This document shows positions 13,601-25,019 of a stretch of 64,000 nt of DNA, piece after piece. A program made the translations under genes and the position numbers. This DNA comes from Aptenodytes patagonicus. Its lineage: Eukaryota > Chordata > Aves > Sphenisciformes > Spheniscidae. The DNA lies in the NCBI RefSeq assembly GCF_965638725.1, contig NC_134949.1:104142586-104206585 (forward strand). The letters are read 5' to 3'. The notes below the pieces were generated by a model, which searched no databases, was not told the origin of the DNA, and worked only from the letters and a program-made list of their open reading frames with translations. How positions within the stretch are numbered: the first letter of the stretch is position 1; the number at the start of each line of letters is the position of its first letter.

Positions 13601-14810
13601 AGTTTGCGTATCTGTGAATGGTGGCTGGTGGTTCTCCCTCCTCTCTTCCTGTGGGAGAGCAGAAGTGCAAGCAGCCCCACAAAGCTTCCCGTGTCTTAAC
13701 CAGAGTGCGGGCAGAGGATCTCTGCCCTGCATAAGCAAGCAAACCAGCCTGCAGCCCAAAGGTGAAGCTGCCCCAAGGTAACCTGTGTGCCACAGTGTTT
13801 CCAACTCAGCAGTTTTCAGCCTGTGGTCTGTAAAAGCTGTGAATTATTTCTATAGGATCTGAAAAAGGTAATGAAGAAAAGGTAGGTGCGCATTTACTAT
13901 GCAGGAGCCAGTGCCTGGACGGGGAAGCATTTGGTGTTCAGAGATTGGAAAAAGACTGAGACTGTCCTCTCTAATTCTGTGGGAGAGAAACAAAACCTGC
14001 ACTTTCATCTTCCGTGGTGTGTCTCCGTTAGGAAAATAAGTCATTTTAGATGAGAAGTGCATTGGCAGGGGTGTCATTATATATCACCGATACCTCTAAT
14101 CTAGATGAAACCGCACATGGTGTTACAAACCTGTGTGAGCATGTGCAGTCTATCAAAGGGAAGACCTGTAATTCCCTGCCAGGGCCTGCTGCTCCCACTG
14201 GTATCAGCAGTAGAAGCGATCATCTCATTAAGATTTGGGGGACTCTGTGCACACGTGGGCAAATTCCTGAATGCTGGCTGCAGCGGCTGCCAGAGAGGGC
14301 TTGGAGGGCTGGGGTGTGCATGTGGAATTTAAGATCTTATTTTTGCTGGAGTTAATAAGATTTCTTCCCCATCACCCTCACCCCCACAAAAGAAGACATC
14401 TTCCCAAGTGTCAAATGGAAGCAGGAAGAGCTGCACGGAGGCCATCCAAGAGCCCTTGGATGACCTCAGGGGCCCATGCTGTTTGTACACAGTGAGAATT
14501 GCTGTGATTATGGTCCAGGAACAAGCCCTCACTGCTTCAGTGAAATACATCTGTCACGTGCGAGGTGCAGGTTGGTTGCCCCAAACACCAGGCTTAGAAA
14601 TACTCCGTGCACATCCTCCTCATTTTCATCTCCTGAGGTGCTGCGATGTGGGAAGAGCACTGGGAGGGATGCTTCATCTCAGCAGCTCTGGTCTGTGCAT
14701 ACCCTGGCTCGCTCTGTGTGTGTATGTGTTGATATTGAGCAACCCGCCACACGCAGCATGTGTATATACTGCATTTTAATAGATATAGGGCTACTGACTT
14801 AACATACATA

Positions 14811-14842
14811 GTTGCTATAGTAACAGAGGTTTCCTTAGTAAC
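14811..14842 (+). promoter_or_regulatory. Tandem RFX X-box-like motifs
   Basis: Two 14-bp motifs, GTTGCTATAGTAAC (14811-14824) and GTTTCCTTAGTAAC (14829-14842), are separated by four bases. Each resembles the RFX-family X-box (GTNRCC, short spacer, RGYAAC): both right halves match exactly and each left half has one mismatch. A further GTTGC half site follows at 14844. Such sites are known in ciliary, neural and MHC class II regulation. Here they lie in the presumed IGSF3 intron, so an enhancer role is inference only. Confidence 0.4.
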
Positions 14843-17138
14843 GGTTGCAGAAAATAATCCAGTACCAATTAAAAACAAACTGTTTGGAAAGGGGGCTGGG
14901 GGAGAAAGGAAACTGCTGAGAATCACCTTCCCCTTCACTGGTTCATTTCCCAGGGACTCGGAAGATTGACTAATGCTTGAAATAACCTTTCTTAACCAAC
15001 AGTGAGCCAAAACGGTGGGATGAGTGTGGGTGGGGTGGCTAAGGCTTCCGTCCTGAAGTGAAACAAAGGGAAAGGAGTGTGTCTGGGGTACGGCAGAAAT
15101 ACAACAGGGTGATGCTAAATCTCTCCATTAGGTTGAAGTCCCCAGGGAGGAAAATCAAGGGACTATTTCCCTCCTTCCCTTCCTCCACTGTCTGCGTGCC
15201 ATACCCGTAACACAGCTATTGAGTCTTTATTAGCATACTGATTAAAGCCACGGGCAATCCAGGCTCCAGGGGAACATCTAATGCATTACCAGGATGCCTA
15301 TCTCAGATGCTGTGTTAGAGCAGAAAGTGTCGCTGTGGTGGGAGTTCCTCCCTCCCATTTGATGTTGTTTGCCTGTACCCTTGGCCCCATCACTCATCAC
15401 TTGCGCTGACAGGCATCTGAGACCCTGGGGCCCAAGGGAAGCTGGAAGCAAAGCATGATGCAAAGCGAAGAGCCCGTGCCTTGGTGAGAGAGAGGAGACA
15501 ACATTGCTTCCTCGCAAACACAGGATGCGTGGGACGGGTTTCCAGGGTGTGGATGGGCACAGCTCCCCTGGCAGCTTTCAGTTGTTCGTGCCTGTGGTGC
15601 CACACTTCTGTCATGCCACTCGTGCTTGGGGCGCTCGCTAGGTTTCTTTCGTTAAGAGATTTACTGGGTGTCAGCAGAATCCCTTCACGCAGCAGCAAGG
15701 CAGCATGTCCCCTTTCAGAGGAGAGCTGCCATGCGAGGCAGCGGGAGAGGTTGGGATGGGCTGGGTTGGAGCAGGACTGGGGGTACCCCACCTTCTGCCC
15801 CTCGGCCGTTGAAGACCCACCGGTTGTCAGGACACCCTTTATAAGCCATGCCTGAGCAGCGGTGCTGGCCATCGCAGGGTGCACCGGGAAGGGGCTCTGC
15901 TTGGAGGGGTGCTGAGGGGACCTGCTGCCTGCTGAACCCCCTCGCATGCTGTCCCCATTCCTGGGAACCTCCCCCGCCTTTTCCTGACTATGCTCCGATG
16001 TCCTGGGTAATGTGTTGTGCTTCACACTCAGCCTAGGGCTCATCCCTTTGGGCTGTCAGATCTGGGCATCCTGTGTCCTCGCGTTGGAGAGGAGGTGCTG
16101 GTCGTGCAGGAGAGGCGAAGGAGGGGAGATGGTGGCAGAGCTGCTGGGAGGAGTGGTGTGTCTGGCTGGGAGCTGCTCCTCTCCTTGGGTCTGTAGCCAG
16201 CAGGGCTCCAGGGCATGCCAAGCACAAGTGTCACAGGAGGGCCCTTCGTGTCCTCCCCTGCAGACAGAAATGCCCCGGGTCAAGGCTCGGGTGACAGGCA
16301 GAGCCTGAGCACATGCAGTGGAGGCTTTATCTCCTGCTCCTTCAGGGAGAGAGGAATTGGAAACTGGTGTGTCTCTCTCCTTGCAGGGACAAGAACTAAT
16401 GACACCACCATGTCATCCTCGACGCTGTGTGACCACTTAGCTACCCACGTGGGAACTGCAGTTGCACTTGGGAAGCTGAGGGAGGTGACATGCCTGTGGC
16501 TTGTCCCGGGCTGTGCGGTCCATGGTGGACCTGGAGCCAGATCTGGCTGCTGGAGCAGAGCTTGCTCCCTGCTGATCCTTTCCAGTCTGGTGCTCTTTCT
16601 GTTTTTTCAGTTGTGCCTGTGTTTGCTCCCCTAGCTATTGCGTGTCTGTGGGTTATGTGTCACTGAGATGGCTCAGTAGTGACATGTGACAGCAGTAGTC
16701 TCGTTTAATTCACTTTTCCTGGAAATGGTTTCCTCTGGAACTGGTCAACAGCTCATTGCCCTGAGGTGCAAGTCGTATGATTTCACCACGAAAAAAAACA
16801 CTGAGTTTGGGTGTAGTCTTCTTGCTAGGTTTGGTGCCTTAGACCACAGTGAATTAGAAAGGGAATCTTTTAAAGGACAAACTGTGAAAAAGCAGCCTCT
16901 ATCTGAGGGACACAGTGGGAGGATCCAGGAGTAGAGCGGGGGCTGAAAGAAGAGAGAAGATTTGGTAGGAGGACATCTAAACACCTTTGTCTTAAAGGGC
17001 CAGTGCAAGTGGGACCCAGGCAAGAGCAGCCATGCCTGCAGTTGGGGGAGGGCTCTCTGGTCCTCCCCAAAGCAGGTGAGTTTCTTTTCTGTGTTAATGA
17101 CCCACCTCTCCTCATCCTTCTCCGTTCCTCCCTCGCAG

Positions 17139-17549
17139 TGACCAAGCTGCAGGTGAGCAAGTCGAAGCGGAGCATCACTCTGGTGGAGAACCGGCCCATC
17201 CCTCTCAACTGCTCAGTGAAATCCCAGACCAGCCCTGACTCGCACTTCGCCGTGCTGTGGTACGTCCACAAGCCCTCTGACGCTGATGGCAAGCTCATCC
17301 TGAAGACCACCCACAGCTCGGCCTTTGAGTACGGCACCTATGCGGAGGAGGAGGGGCTGCGGGGCCGGCTGCAGTTCGAGCGCTCGGCGTCAGGGGGGCT
17401 CTTCAGCCTGACAGTGCAGCGGGCGGAGGTCCGAGACAGCGGCAGCTACTACTGCCACGTGGAGGAGTGGCTGCTCAGCCCCAACCACGCCTGGTACAAG
17501 CTGGCAGAGGAGGTGTCGGGGCGGACGGAGGTCACCGTCAAGCAGCCAG
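17139..17549 (+). CDS. IGSF3: IGSF3 exon: Ig domain 6 (third from the C-terminus)
   Basis: IGSF3 is a type I membrane protein of the EWI subfamily (with PTGFRN, IGSF8 and CD101). Such proteins associate with tetraspanins at the cell surface, and mammalian IGSF3 has reported roles in neuronal and epithelial development. This 411-bp exon is a multiple of three, starts after a good pyrimidine-rich CAG acceptor, ends before GTACCA, and is phase 1 on both sides, as usual for Ig modules. It encodes about 137 residues forming one V-type Ig domain: Cys25 (in the sequon NCS), Trp41, and DSGSYYC with Cys106. The domain ends with the family hallmark VEEW followed by a WYKLAEE segment. The family's usual eight Ig domains make this the sixth if numbering is conserved. 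Earlier exons lie outside the window. Confidence 0.9.
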
Positions 17550-19305
17550 GTACCATGTGCCGCGCCGGTGGGGTCCTCTTGGCATTGGCTCTTGTGCACC
17601 GCTCGTGAGCTTGCCGAGCTTTTCTGGGGCAACAGGGATCCTCTGCTTTTCTTTCCACTACAGCCTTGTCACCCCCTCCTTGCAGCCTCATGTCTGCATG
17701 TCTCTGCATGAAGAGGGACGTTTTACCCCTTTGATGTGACCCTCCTCCATTTAGGCTGGGTTGTCGTGCATTTCAGTGTCCCCACATGAAGGTTGTTCGT
17801 CCCCCATGATCTAGAGGGCCACTGTATCCAGCCAGGTTTCTTTATTCTCAAGAGCATCATGTAGCAAGAGTGTCGACTAGCGACCTACTGAGAGAGAACT
17901 GGTGTGTTGCCTGCCTGGGAAAGCATTTTTATGTTTTGCACACAGTTTAATTTTAGTCTGTGCTTGTATTCTGGCAGGCACAGGGAGTCTTGTCTCTTTT
18001 CCCTCTGCGCTGTGCACATGAGATGCGAGTAACGAGTTTAATGAGGTGGGGAGCTGGCTGCCAGGAAAGGAGAAATCTGCTCTGCTGGTGGTTTCCGTGG
18101 CAGCAGACATGACTGGTAAAAGTGGACTGATGGAGGAGCTAAAGACATCCCCCACGAGCTGGGGACAGAGCCCTCATTTTGTGCAAAGGGGGCAGGCAGG
18201 GAGGCAAGCACTATCTCTGAGAGCAGCCTGGACCCCACGTGCTGCTGAGGCAGAGCACTGGTACTTCACGAGGAAGCCTGCTTTGTCCCCGCTTGCTCCA
18301 GGTGTCTGTTTCTGGAGGATAAAATCCCTCAGGCAGGAGGGACGTACCTGGCTAGCAGGGCTGGACTAGGATGCTTAATGCGTTTTCTCTGTCTGGATTT
18401 GGCTGGCTAGACACAAGCTCTGTGGATAAGGGTGCGAGAGGGATATCGAGTATGGTCCTCAGCGCAGCTTTGCCTGGTCACGCAGGGAGTGCAGCAGGCT
18501 AGAGCGTGCCGCTCACTGCCGGTCCCAGCTCCTCGTTTCTGTCTGCGAGGTCCTGAGATGGCTGTGGGGCGGTCAGGGAGGGGGGAGCTGTGATCTGCCC
18601 CCTCCTTTGCATCGCCCACCTCTCTCTGGGAAGTACTGTGCCCGTCACTTGCTGCAGCGGCCGTACCAGGGAAGTCCAGACTGTGCCCCTGGAAAGAAGT
18701 CGCGAAGGAGTTAGGAGTGTACGACACGTCATTTCACATCAAAAAGCTGATTGCAGTCACCGCCCCATATTAATGAAATTGTGGAGCAAAAACCAGGGAC
18801 ATTCCCAAGGCAGCAAAACACTGTGTGTGACTTTGCCCTCATGACACTTCCCGTTTTGCAGTGGTGGTTCCCTATAATCAGCCATCCGTTCTCCGCCTTG
18901 CTTTTTTCCCCTTTTCCCACAGCAGGAGGGCTTACTGGTTGGGGTGTGACCAGGCTACTGCCCTGCCCCAGGAGGAGGAGAAAAGATTGAGGTGTGACCT
19001 CCCTTCACAAGGTGTCTGTGCACTTAGGACCCCCTAGGTCCTACTGGGAGATTGTGGGTTTCCAGTTCCCTGTGCTGAATGGGGCGTTGTTGGTGGCTAG
19101 CCTGAGATTTTCAGAAGACCCTAAAAAACACAGGTCCTATTTTCTTTTCCTCCTCTTCCCCCCCCCCCCCTAGTTTTTTTCCCTTCCTTTCCTCATTTCT
19201 TTCATCACACCCCAGGATTGTGGCCATGCGGGAAGGGCTTGTGGGGAGACAAAGGACCCTTGCAGCCCTCTGTCACCTTGCATTTCTAATGGCCTTTTCC
19301 CACAG
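17550..19305 (+). other. IGSF3: IGSF3 intron between Ig exons 6 and 7
   Basis: A 1.76-kb intron with a GT donor (17550) and a CACAG acceptor (ends 19305). It contains a poly-C tract near 19160 and an AT-rich stretch around 18720-18800 with an ATTAATGAAATT motif. No repeat family or gene was recognised. Confidence 0.8.
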
Positions 19306-19713
19306 ATAACCGCCTGCAGGTGAACCAGACCCACAAGAACATCACGGTGCTGGAGAACCAGTGGGTGACCCTGGAGTGCCTGGTCAGCAGCCGAACCAGC
19401 CCCTCGTCCCAGCTCTCAGTGGAGTGGTATGTCTGGCGACCGGGACACCTGGAGAAGGAGGCGGTGGCCCGGCTGAGCCGGCAGAGCACCCTCCGCTACG
19501 GGGACCTGGCAGCGCTGGGCGACCTGCGGAGCCGGCTGCACCTGGAGAGCCCGTCCCCAGGACTCTACCTCCTCTCCATCCAAAACGCCACCGTGCGGGA
19601 CAGCGGGGCCTATGACTGCCACGTGGAGGAGTGGCTCCTCGACCCCAGCGACCGCTGGTACAAGCGGGCAGAGGACCACTCCGGACTCATCACCCTCACC
19701 GTCAAGCAGCCAG
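19306..19713 (+). CDS. IGSF3: IGSF3 exon: Ig domain 7
   Basis: This 408-bp, phase 1-1 exon lies between a TTTTCCCACAG acceptor and a GTGAGG donor. It encodes a 136-residue V-type Ig domain homologous to the domains on either side: Cys25, Trp in EWYVW, and DSGAYDC with Cys105, then HVEEWLLDP and WYKRAED. Three N-glycosylation sequons are visible (NQT, NIT and NAT). It begins with D-N-R-L-Q, the same linker position as the LQV start of the other Ig exons, so domain boundaries match exon boundaries. The GC content is high compared with the flanking introns, as is common for bird coding exons. Confidence 0.92.
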
Positions 19714-20510
19714 GTGAGGAGAATCTCATGCCAACAGCTTTGAGCAGTGCTCTGCCCTCTTGGACCGAATGCATGAGTCACCATCTGTCTGTCATCGACA
19801 GCAGGTCTAGGCAGAGGGCAGGACTGATGCGCTACAGACCGTGCTGATGCTTTCTTGCATGTCTTCTTGGGTGCACCCTTGCTTTTCTGGAAGGAGCATA
19901 GAGCACGTCCTGCAAACACAGCTAGATGGGCTTGGGATTTTGTCACCACTGCATCTGCAGATTTTTTTTTTTACAGCACTTTTGGCAGATTCAATAGGAT
20001 GGGCTTCTGATTTTAGTCACATTTTGATTGAGAATGAGATGGGAGAAGCTATCTGTGCTTCCTAGGCATGCGCCCCAGGGGCAAGGTCCTTGCATGAAAA
20101 GAGGGCAGCAGAGGAGGTCGAGACCCTTGCTGGTGTCCAGGCAGTTTCTCACGCTGCTGCTCCCTGTTCTGCAGGTGAAGAAGCAGATGCAGGGTGTGCA
20201 GCTCCAAGGGTTCGTCTGTCAGTTGGGACGAGGGCTCAGGCTTCTTGATAGGGCAGGAGTTGGCTATAAGGAGCCTGCCTCTATATGGACAAGGGAGTAC
20301 TTACAGGCTTCCTGGCCACCCTCTTGCTGGTGAGAGTGGTTCAGGCATAACCTGCTGCTTAACACCACCCTTTTGGCCGTGCCCAGACACAGGGAGGCAG
20401 GCATCAGGGATTGCTGCAGGTGCTTCTTGTTCTTTTGAGGATCTAGTGGGGAAAAAAGTGCTACAGAAGTTCAATCCAGGGAGGAAGCTCCAGTTTCAAA
20501 GGGTTGTGAC

Positions 20511-20552
20511 TAGAGTAGAGTAGAGTAGAGCAGAATAGAATAGAATAGAATA
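20511..20552. repeat. Pentanucleotide (TAGAG)n/(AATAG)n tract at a CR1 tail
   Basis: Five-base units TAGAG, then AGAAT/AATAG, are repeated about eight times at the 3' end of the - strand CR1 that follows. CR1 normally ends in a few octamers of the ATTCTATR type; here the tail reads as ATTCT and CTCTA pentamers on the element strand. It therefore looks like a slippage-expanded tail. Confidence 0.75.
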
Positions 20553-22458
20553 TTTCAGTTGGAAGGGACCTACAATTATCATTTAGTCCAACTGCCTGAC
20601 CACTTCAGGGCTGACCAAAGGCTAAAGCATGTTATTAAGGGCATTGTCCACATGCCTCCTAAACACTGACAAGCTTGGGGCATCGACCACCTTTCTAGGA
20701 AGCCTGTTCCAGTGTTTGACCACCCTCTTGGTAAAGAAATGCTTCCTAATGTCCAGTCTAAACCTCCCCTGGTGCAGCTTTGAACCAGTCCCATGTGTCC
20801 TGTCACTGGATGTCAGGGAGAAGAGATCAGCACCTCCCTCTCCACTTCCCCTCCTCAGGAAGCTGTAGAGAGCAATGAGGTTGCCCCTCAGCCTCCTTTT
20901 CTCCAAACTAGACAAACCCAAAGTCCTTAGCCGCTCCTCATCAGACATTCCTTCCAGCCCTTTCAGCAGCTTTGTTGCCCTCCTCTGGATGCATTTGAGG
21001 ACCTTCACATCCTTCTTACATTGTGGGGCCCAGAACTGCACACAGTACTTGAGGTGAAGCCACACAACGCTGAATACAGTGGGATAATCACCTCTTTTGA
21101 CCGGCTGGCTATGCTGTCTTTGATGCACCCCAGGATGCGGTTTGCCCTCTTGGCTGCCAGGGCACGCTGCTGACTCCTATTGAGCCTGCTGTCAACCAGC
21201 ATCCCCTATCCCTTTCTGCAGGGCTGCTCTCCAGCCACTCCTCTCCCAGTTTATACTTGTGCCCAGCGTTACTCCATCCTAGGTGCAGACTTGTTAAATT
21301 TCGTCCCATTAATCAAAGCCCAATGCTCCAATCTAGATCCCTCTGCAAGGCCTCTTGTCGCTCAAGAGAGTCAACAGCACCTCCCAGTTTGGTATCAGCA
21401 GCAGACTTGCTAATGGTGTGTTCAACTTCTGCATCCAGATCATTGATAAATACATTGAACAGGACTGGCCCTAGAGTTGAACCCTGAGGAACACCACTGG
21501 TGACCAGTCGCCAGCCAGATGTAGCCCCATTCACTACAACCCTTTGAGCCCTGCCATCTGGCCAGTTCTTCACCCAGCACACCATGAACCCACTCATCCC
21601 ACAGGTGGATAGTTGGAAGGATGCTGTGAGGGACACTATCAAAAGCCTTAATAAAATCCAGAAAAACTACATCCACCGCCTTCCCTTCCTCCACTAGGTG
21701 GGTGACCTTATCATAGAAGGATATCAAATCAGTTAAACAGGACTTTCCCTTTGTGAATCCATGCTGACTGTGCCTGATGATTGCATTATTCTTTAAAGGC
21801 CTTTCAATAGTACCCAGTATAATCTCCTCCATAATTTTTCCAGGAACTGAGGTTAGACTAACAGGTCTGTAGTTTCCTGTGTCTTCCCTCACGCCCTTCT
21901 TGTAAATTGGAATAACGCTGGCTAGCTTCCAGTCAGCAGGGACCTCCCCTGACTCCCAAGGCCTTTGGATGATGATCGAGAGGGTCCTGCCGTAACATCC
22001 GCTTGCTCCTTCAGTACTCTGGGATGAATCCCATCAGGCCCCATGGGCTTGTGAACATTCAGCTGATACAGCTGGTCCCTTACAATTTCAGTGTCCACAA
22101 ATGGAAAGTCACTGTTCCCACACTCATGGTCCTCCGACTCAGGGGACTGGGCAGCCCAAGGTCTATCATTAGTATTGAAGACTGAGGCAAAAAAAGCATT
22201 GAATGCCTCCGCTTTTTCTTCATCCCTATTAGTCAGGTGACCATCTTCAACAAATATCAGTCCAGTGTTTTTTTTAGAGCTCCTCTTCCTATTAACACTT
22301 TAAAAAGCCCTTCTTGTTAGCTGACACAACACTGGCCAGTTTCGACTCCAGTTGAGCTTTGGCCTTATCATGTCTTCTCCCTGCATATACAAACCACATC
22401 TCTGTAGTCTTCCTGCGAAGCCTGACCTTGCTTCCAGAGGTCATACAATTTCATCTCT
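20525..22458 (-). mobile_element. CR1 LINE, decayed, 3' part of a split copy
   Basis: Reading the - strand from 22458 down, one meets fragments of CR1 ORF2 reverse transcriptase: GNYRPVSLTSVPGK, then SQHGFTKGKSCLTDLISFYD (about 21870-21690), a YLDF-like block with [31 protein letters not shown] (about 21490), and the C-terminal RLDIRKHFF and HWNRLPRKVV segments (about 20750-20680). The frame is broken by several shifts and stops, so the copy is dead. It ends at the pentamer tail near 20525 and is interrupted on its 5' side by a younger CR1. Confidence 0.92.
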
Positions 22459-22815
22459 GAAAGGAGGCTCAGGGGAGACCTTATCACGCTCTACAACTAC
22501 CTGAAAGGAGGTTGTAGCAAGGGGGGTGTTGGTCTCTTCTCCCAAGTAACTAGCGATAGGACGAGAGGAAATGGCCTCAAGTTGCACCAGGGGAGGTTTA
22601 GATTGGACATGAGGAAAAATGTCTTTACTGAAAGAGTGGTTAAAGATTGGAACAGGCTGCCCAGGGAAGTGGTTGAGTCCCCAACCATGGAGGTATTTAA
22701 AAGACGAGTAGATGAGGCACTTAGGGACATGGTTTAGTGGGCATGGTGGTGTTGGGTCGACGGTTGGACTCGATGATCTTAGAGGTCTTTTCCAACCTTA
22801 ATGATTCTATGATTC
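22459..22815 (+). mobile_element. CR1 LINE, young 5'-truncated copy inserted into an older CR1
   Basis: This 357-bp + strand copy begins in the [18 protein letters not shown] part of ORF2 and runs through the ORF end and the TTGGACTCGATGATCTTAG 3' UTR to an ATGATTCTATGATTCT tail. The sequence on both sides is - strand CR1, so it landed inside the older element. The reading frame is a terminal fragment only. It is close in sequence to the copies at 7.9, 48-49 and 54.5 kb. Confidence 0.92.
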
Positions 22816-22995
22816 TTCCTCTTGAGCTCCACGAGGAGTTCCCTGTTCAGCCAAGCTGCTCTTCTGTCCCGCTTGCTTGACTTACGACACTGGAATTGCC
22901 TGCTCCTGTGCTTCTAAAAGGTGGTTCTTAAAGACTGACCAGCACTCATGGACTCATAAGCCCTCAAAAGCAGATTCCCAGGGTACTCTGCTAAG
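22816..22995 (-). mobile_element. CR1 LINE, 5' remnant of the split - strand copy
   Basis: On the - strand this reads through a CR1 ORF2 linker region between endonuclease and reverse transcriptase, including a recognisable WLNRELLVELKR-like segment near 22850-22815. It continues the element interrupted at 22458. The 5' end, near 22995, is a truncation and its exact position is uncertain. Confidence 0.75.
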
Positions 22996-25019
22996 TTTTG
23001 TCTGTTTTAACAACAGATAAGCTGCAAGAACAATTTACCTTGGAAAATACGGTTTCTCTAGTTTTTGAGGCATATGACTCAAGATTAAATGTTTTAAAGG
23101 CTGTAGGTCAAACAGTTATGGTCCTCATTTGCTGGGTACTTTCCAGCATGTAAAGCAACCACTCTGCAAGTACTCCTGTGGTGCTTTATGCCTGCCCGTT
23201 CCAGTGAGGTGTCAGCCTCATAACTCTGCAATGGAGCTGGCAAAAGGGTAAGATTCTGGAAAGGTTTTAGTGGTCATTCCTGGCAGAGAAGATTTGTACT
23301 GCGAAGGAGGAGCTCTCTCAGGGGACAGCACAGCCCTTATCTGCCAGGTCCTTGCTTAGGAAACTTTGCTGGCCAAGGTGGCTTGAGCAGAGGCCCCCCC
23401 CCCGCCCCCAGGCAATCCCTGTACCCTGCATGTCCCCACGGTTGTAAGTGCAGCTCTTCATCCAGGCTGAGAATTGCCAGCCCTGATGGAGGGGGGAATG
23501 AACAGCAGGGGAAATCCTTGAGGCTCATTTTGAGTTGCGGAAGGATGTGGAGTGGGAAGAAGAGAGGGAGTTGGGGGTGCATTAATTCAAGATAATTTTT
23601 TTCTGAAAGTGCTTTGTTGTTGTTTGTTTTTCCTTCATAGCAGCCAGTACTTAACAAAATGACTAACTTGCTTGTGACTCATGTCTCATTAGTGAGGATC
23701 TCCATGCTCATCTTTCAGGACTATAATCATGAGCAATGGGGGGAAAAAAACCTCTCAGCACCTTCAGACAGCAGTTGTCCTCTTTCTGCTTAACCTGCTG
23801 AGGTGGGGGAGTCTTTGTGTTGGTTTTGATAAGCCATTTCATTCCCTTCCTCCTTTTTACCTCAGTAGTCCCCAAAATCTCAGGACTTACCTCATTCCTG
23901 TTTCTGCTCAGGAGTCTTCCCGGGGAAGATGTAAACTGAAAACACTTGTGTTGCCTACAGCCTGAAGAGCTCTGGCCTTAATGAAGATTTTCCTCATGGG
24001 ACCATTTAAAAAGTGTCAGGCAGGTGCTATAATGGGAAGCCCCGCTGGGCACAGCAGCCCCGCAGCTGATGAGAGCTGGGGGATGGCAGCCCCCTCCTGC
24101 AGGGACACCTGGGGTCTGCGCAAGGGAGGGCTTGCCCAGCTATTTTCACTGGAGGAGAAAGTGCCTCTCTCTTCAGTGAGCTATCGGCTTGCCCTTCCTG
24201 CTCAGCTCCCGCGTCGGAAAGGGCTTTTTTATCTTTAAATGAAAGCTTAGATCTGGACTGATTGCGATCCCTGGAGTATGTGTTCCCTGGCAAGATGACT
24301 AAACCAAATGTTAATTGCTCTTGAAGTCAGCCTTTAATCAACTCATCTTGGGTTCTGGCCGCTGTATCTCAGTTAGGTAAAAACATCTCTTCAGCCTTGC
24401 AGCAAGCACTAGAGAAAAAAAAGAGAAGGAGACTTTTGGAAGCATCCTTGCTGTGTCTGTGTTCAGGACATCTCCATGGAGGAGCCTCTTACCTAAATAA
24501 CTTCCCAAATTGCTGGAAAAAAATCCTCCCCTCTTCTGTCATACTGATTTTCAAGTCCTTTGAGCGCTCTCAAAGAAATAAAAAATAAGCATGGAGTGCA
24601 ATGCTCTTTGCACCGGTAGCTGGGGAGTAGTAGTACATTGCTCCTCAGCACACACACCAAACCTTGGTATTTCCTGACAGGTTCTTGTAGCCTGTCTGGA
24701 TGAGCTGCAGCAGCTTTCTCCTCTCGTGCGCATGCCCATTAGTTGGTGCGAGGGCCTCCATGGGCAGGGTGGTAGTACGGTGCTTGCAGCCAGCTCCAGT
24801 TTGACCCTGCGCCAGGCAGTGTGGGGTGAAGTGAGGATGCTGCGCCTGCAGGATTGACCACAGAGGTACCTGTGGGACTTGGCAGGCTGCGTCAAGCCTT
24901 TGGGTTTTGCTTGGATCGCGCCCAGCACCGGAGTTGTGACAGACAGTTTGCGCTGGGGCAGGGTGGCTTTGACGATAGCATTTTGCTCAGCGCTCACCTC
25001 TCCCCTTTCGTCATCTCAG

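Larger units (their letters stand above)
1..17138 (+). other. IGSF3: Probable large intron of IGSF3 (no exon recognised)
   Basis: No stretch here shows the Cys...Trp...Asp-x-Gly-x-Tyr-x-Cys pattern followed by the VEEW motif that marks every Ig exon of this gene further right, and I recognise no other coding sequence. The open frames present are short or compositionally unremarkable. The first exon found (17139) starts in phase 1 and so needs an upstream exon, which must lie before the window; that makes this stretch intronic by inference. It holds one CR1 3' end (7921-8103), small tandem duplications, a G-rich tract (4705-4735) and several AT-rich blocks with homeodomain- or RFX-like motifs. 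An unrelated non-coding RNA gene cannot be excluded. Confidence 0.6.
19714..25019 (+). other. IGSF3: IGSF3 intron between Ig exons 7 and 8, with nested CR1s
   Basis: A 5.3-kb intron. Almost half is CR1 LINE sequence (20525-about 22995), described separately. The rest (19714-20510 and 23000-25019) shows no recognised gene or repeat apart from a poly-C run at about 23395-23404. Confidence 0.85.

Noticed and set aside
15390-16043. A 217-codon - strand frame in the IGSF3 intron
   Set aside because: No recognisable domain, no adjacent splice-compatible partner, and ordinary composition.
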